Of a DNA stretch of 43,219 bases, positions 42,468 to 43,219 are shown piece after piece. A model generated the notes under the pieces. That model was not told the DNA's origin. It made no database searches and was given only the letters and a program-made list of their open reading frames with translations. Both the position numbers and the translations under genes were made by a program. The stretch comes from Candidatus Kapaibacterium sp. (lineage in GTDB: Bacteria > Bacteroidota > Ignavibacteria > Kapaibacteriales > Kapaibacteriaceae), in assembly GCA_018882895.1 (NCBI GenBank), contig VERF01000001.1, positions 91,286-134,504 on the forward strand. The letters run 5' to 3'. Each line of letters starts with the position of its first letter. Position 1 is the first letter of the stretch.

Positions 42468-42498
42468 ATGAGCAGGCAGCCTGGCTTAGTTAAACGTG
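42468..42498 (+). repeat. 31-bp direct repeat, copy 2
   Basis: This copy matches the 3' end of the M55 peptidase gene (39347-39377) at 29 of 31 positions. It marks the right border of the island and abuts the IS66 TnpA fragment on one side and the RHS fragment on the other. Confidence 0.85.
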
Positions 42499-42501
42499 TG
42501 A

Positions 42502-43219
42502 ATTGGGCGGATCGGGATAGCCAACGCCGACAAGACAGAGTCCATATGCAGGTGCAAGGGAGGTAGGGATGCGTTCGGCATGTTCCTTGGCTACCACACT
42601 GACGACTTCAAGCATTCCGGCTCGACGGCCGACGCGGCAACGACCACCGACAACAGCAATACGTGGCACCTCGCTCCTCTGGCATCGCTCCACAACGGCA
42701 ATATCGGAGCCTGGACATGGGGCTCGCGCAACAGCTCTGGCAACAAAGAGAACCTCGCCTCGCGGTACCGGTACGACGTGCTCAACCGTATCCGCGTGGA
42801 CACGCTCAGCACGCGTGCGTCCAACGCATGGACGGCAACGCCGAATTATCGATCTTCGTACACGTACGATGGCAATGGTAATCTCAAGAGCCTCGTTCGT
42901 GTGGATTCGGCAGGGACGCTCATGGACTCGCTCATATACCGCTATCAAACCAACAGGAATCGTCTGACGCATGTGGACGATCCAGGGGGCGTTGCAGGCA
43001 ACCACAGCTTTGACGTGGACGATCAGGACACGAACAACTACACGTACGATGCTACGGGCAACCTGATCGGCGATTCGCAAGAGGGCATCACGAACATCGA
43101 GTGGACGCCGTCGAACAAGATCCGGAGTATCACCAAGGGCAGCACGTCCAAACTGGAGTACACCTACGATGCGATGGGCAACCGCGTGGTCAAGCGCTAC
43201 TACCAGCCGGCCAGCACGC
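42502..43219 (+). pseudogene. RHS/YD-repeat protein, 5' end missing, open at the right edge
   Basis: The frame opens after a TGA at 42499-42501 and stays open to the end of the window. From about 42568 it reads DAFGMFLGYHTDDF and then YD-type repeats: YRYDVLNRI, YTYDGNGNL, YTYDATGNL and YTYDAMGNR. RHS repeats build a large shell that wraps a C-terminal toxin or effector. The first ~66 bases after the stop do not look like RHS, and there is no signal peptide or N-terminal region, so this is the inner part of a larger gene cut at its 5' end. Whether the far end carries a toxin cannot be seen. Confidence 0.75.

Noticed and set aside
42490-43080. 196-residue minus-strand frame at the right edge
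   Set aside because: It is antisense to clear YD repeats and its Arg/Val-rich sequence looks like a shadow.

Overview
The window looks like a chromosomal segment of a Gram-negative bacterium in the Bacteroidota/FCB group. The combination fits a lineage such as Kapabacteria or Ignavibacteria better than a gut Bacteroides, but that placement is inference. The main evidence is three parts of the type IX secretion system (a 2270-residue SprA translocon, a PorQ-like protein and a cargo with a C-terminal sorting domain), promoters of the Bacteroidota form TTTG-N19-21-TAnnTTTG, and typical neighbourhoods (DUF3822-like/rsmD/coaD, infC-rpmI-rplT). Most of the sequence is densely packed and G+C rich by eye. 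No rRNA, tRNA or CRISPR array was seen.

Layout. 1-1238: left-truncated MoxR/RavA-type ATPase (-). 1318-5042: uvrC and an unusual GH13-like protein (+). 5054-7254: holB (-) diverging from an orphan OmpR-type response regulator and a MazG-like pyrophosphohydrolase (+). 7365-10150: rpmG and lon (-). 10290-13738: infC, rpmI, rplT, pheS, a LolD-like ATPase and a small membrane protein (+). 13715-22859: a nine-gene minus-strand block, read in order: GH2-like membrane pseudoenzyme, hrcA, grpE, dnaJ, helix-hairpin-helix protein, DUF3822-like protein, rsmD, coaD, rimO. 23080-36735: sprA, parA, parB, a YbgC-like thioesterase, porQ, a fused CrtYcd-type lycopene cyclase, a VWA membrane protein and an Ogg-type DNA glycosylase (+). 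36741-39372: FlK-like thioesterase (-), then mtaB and an M55 D-aminopeptidase (+). 39378-42467: an A+T-richer accessory island. 42502-end: truncated RHS/YD-repeat sequence.

The backbone is housekeeping: DNA repair (UvrC, Ogg), replication (HolB), chromosome partition (ParAB), translation and RNA modification (IF3, L35, L20, L33, PheS, RimO, RsmD, MtaB), proteostasis (Lon, HrcA-GrpE-DnaJ) and envelope or secretion (SprA, PorQ, LolD). Many genes overlap by ATGA, GTGA or TGATG, so translational coupling is likely.

The most interesting parts are: (i) a recurring promoter arrangement in which the -7 box ends only 4-6 nt before the start codon (uvrC, holB, response regulator, lon, pheS, coaD, mtaB), predicting leaderless or near-leaderless mRNAs; (ii) a GH2-fold protein lacking both catalytic glutamates, fused to a multi-pass membrane domain and leading the heat-shock operon; (iii) an accessory island bracketed by a 31-bp direct repeat copied from the 3' end of the M55 peptidase gene, holding a 16-cysteine secreted protein, a T9SS cargo and three decayed mobile or ATPase genes. 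I did not find an obviously new multi-gene defence or biosynthetic system.
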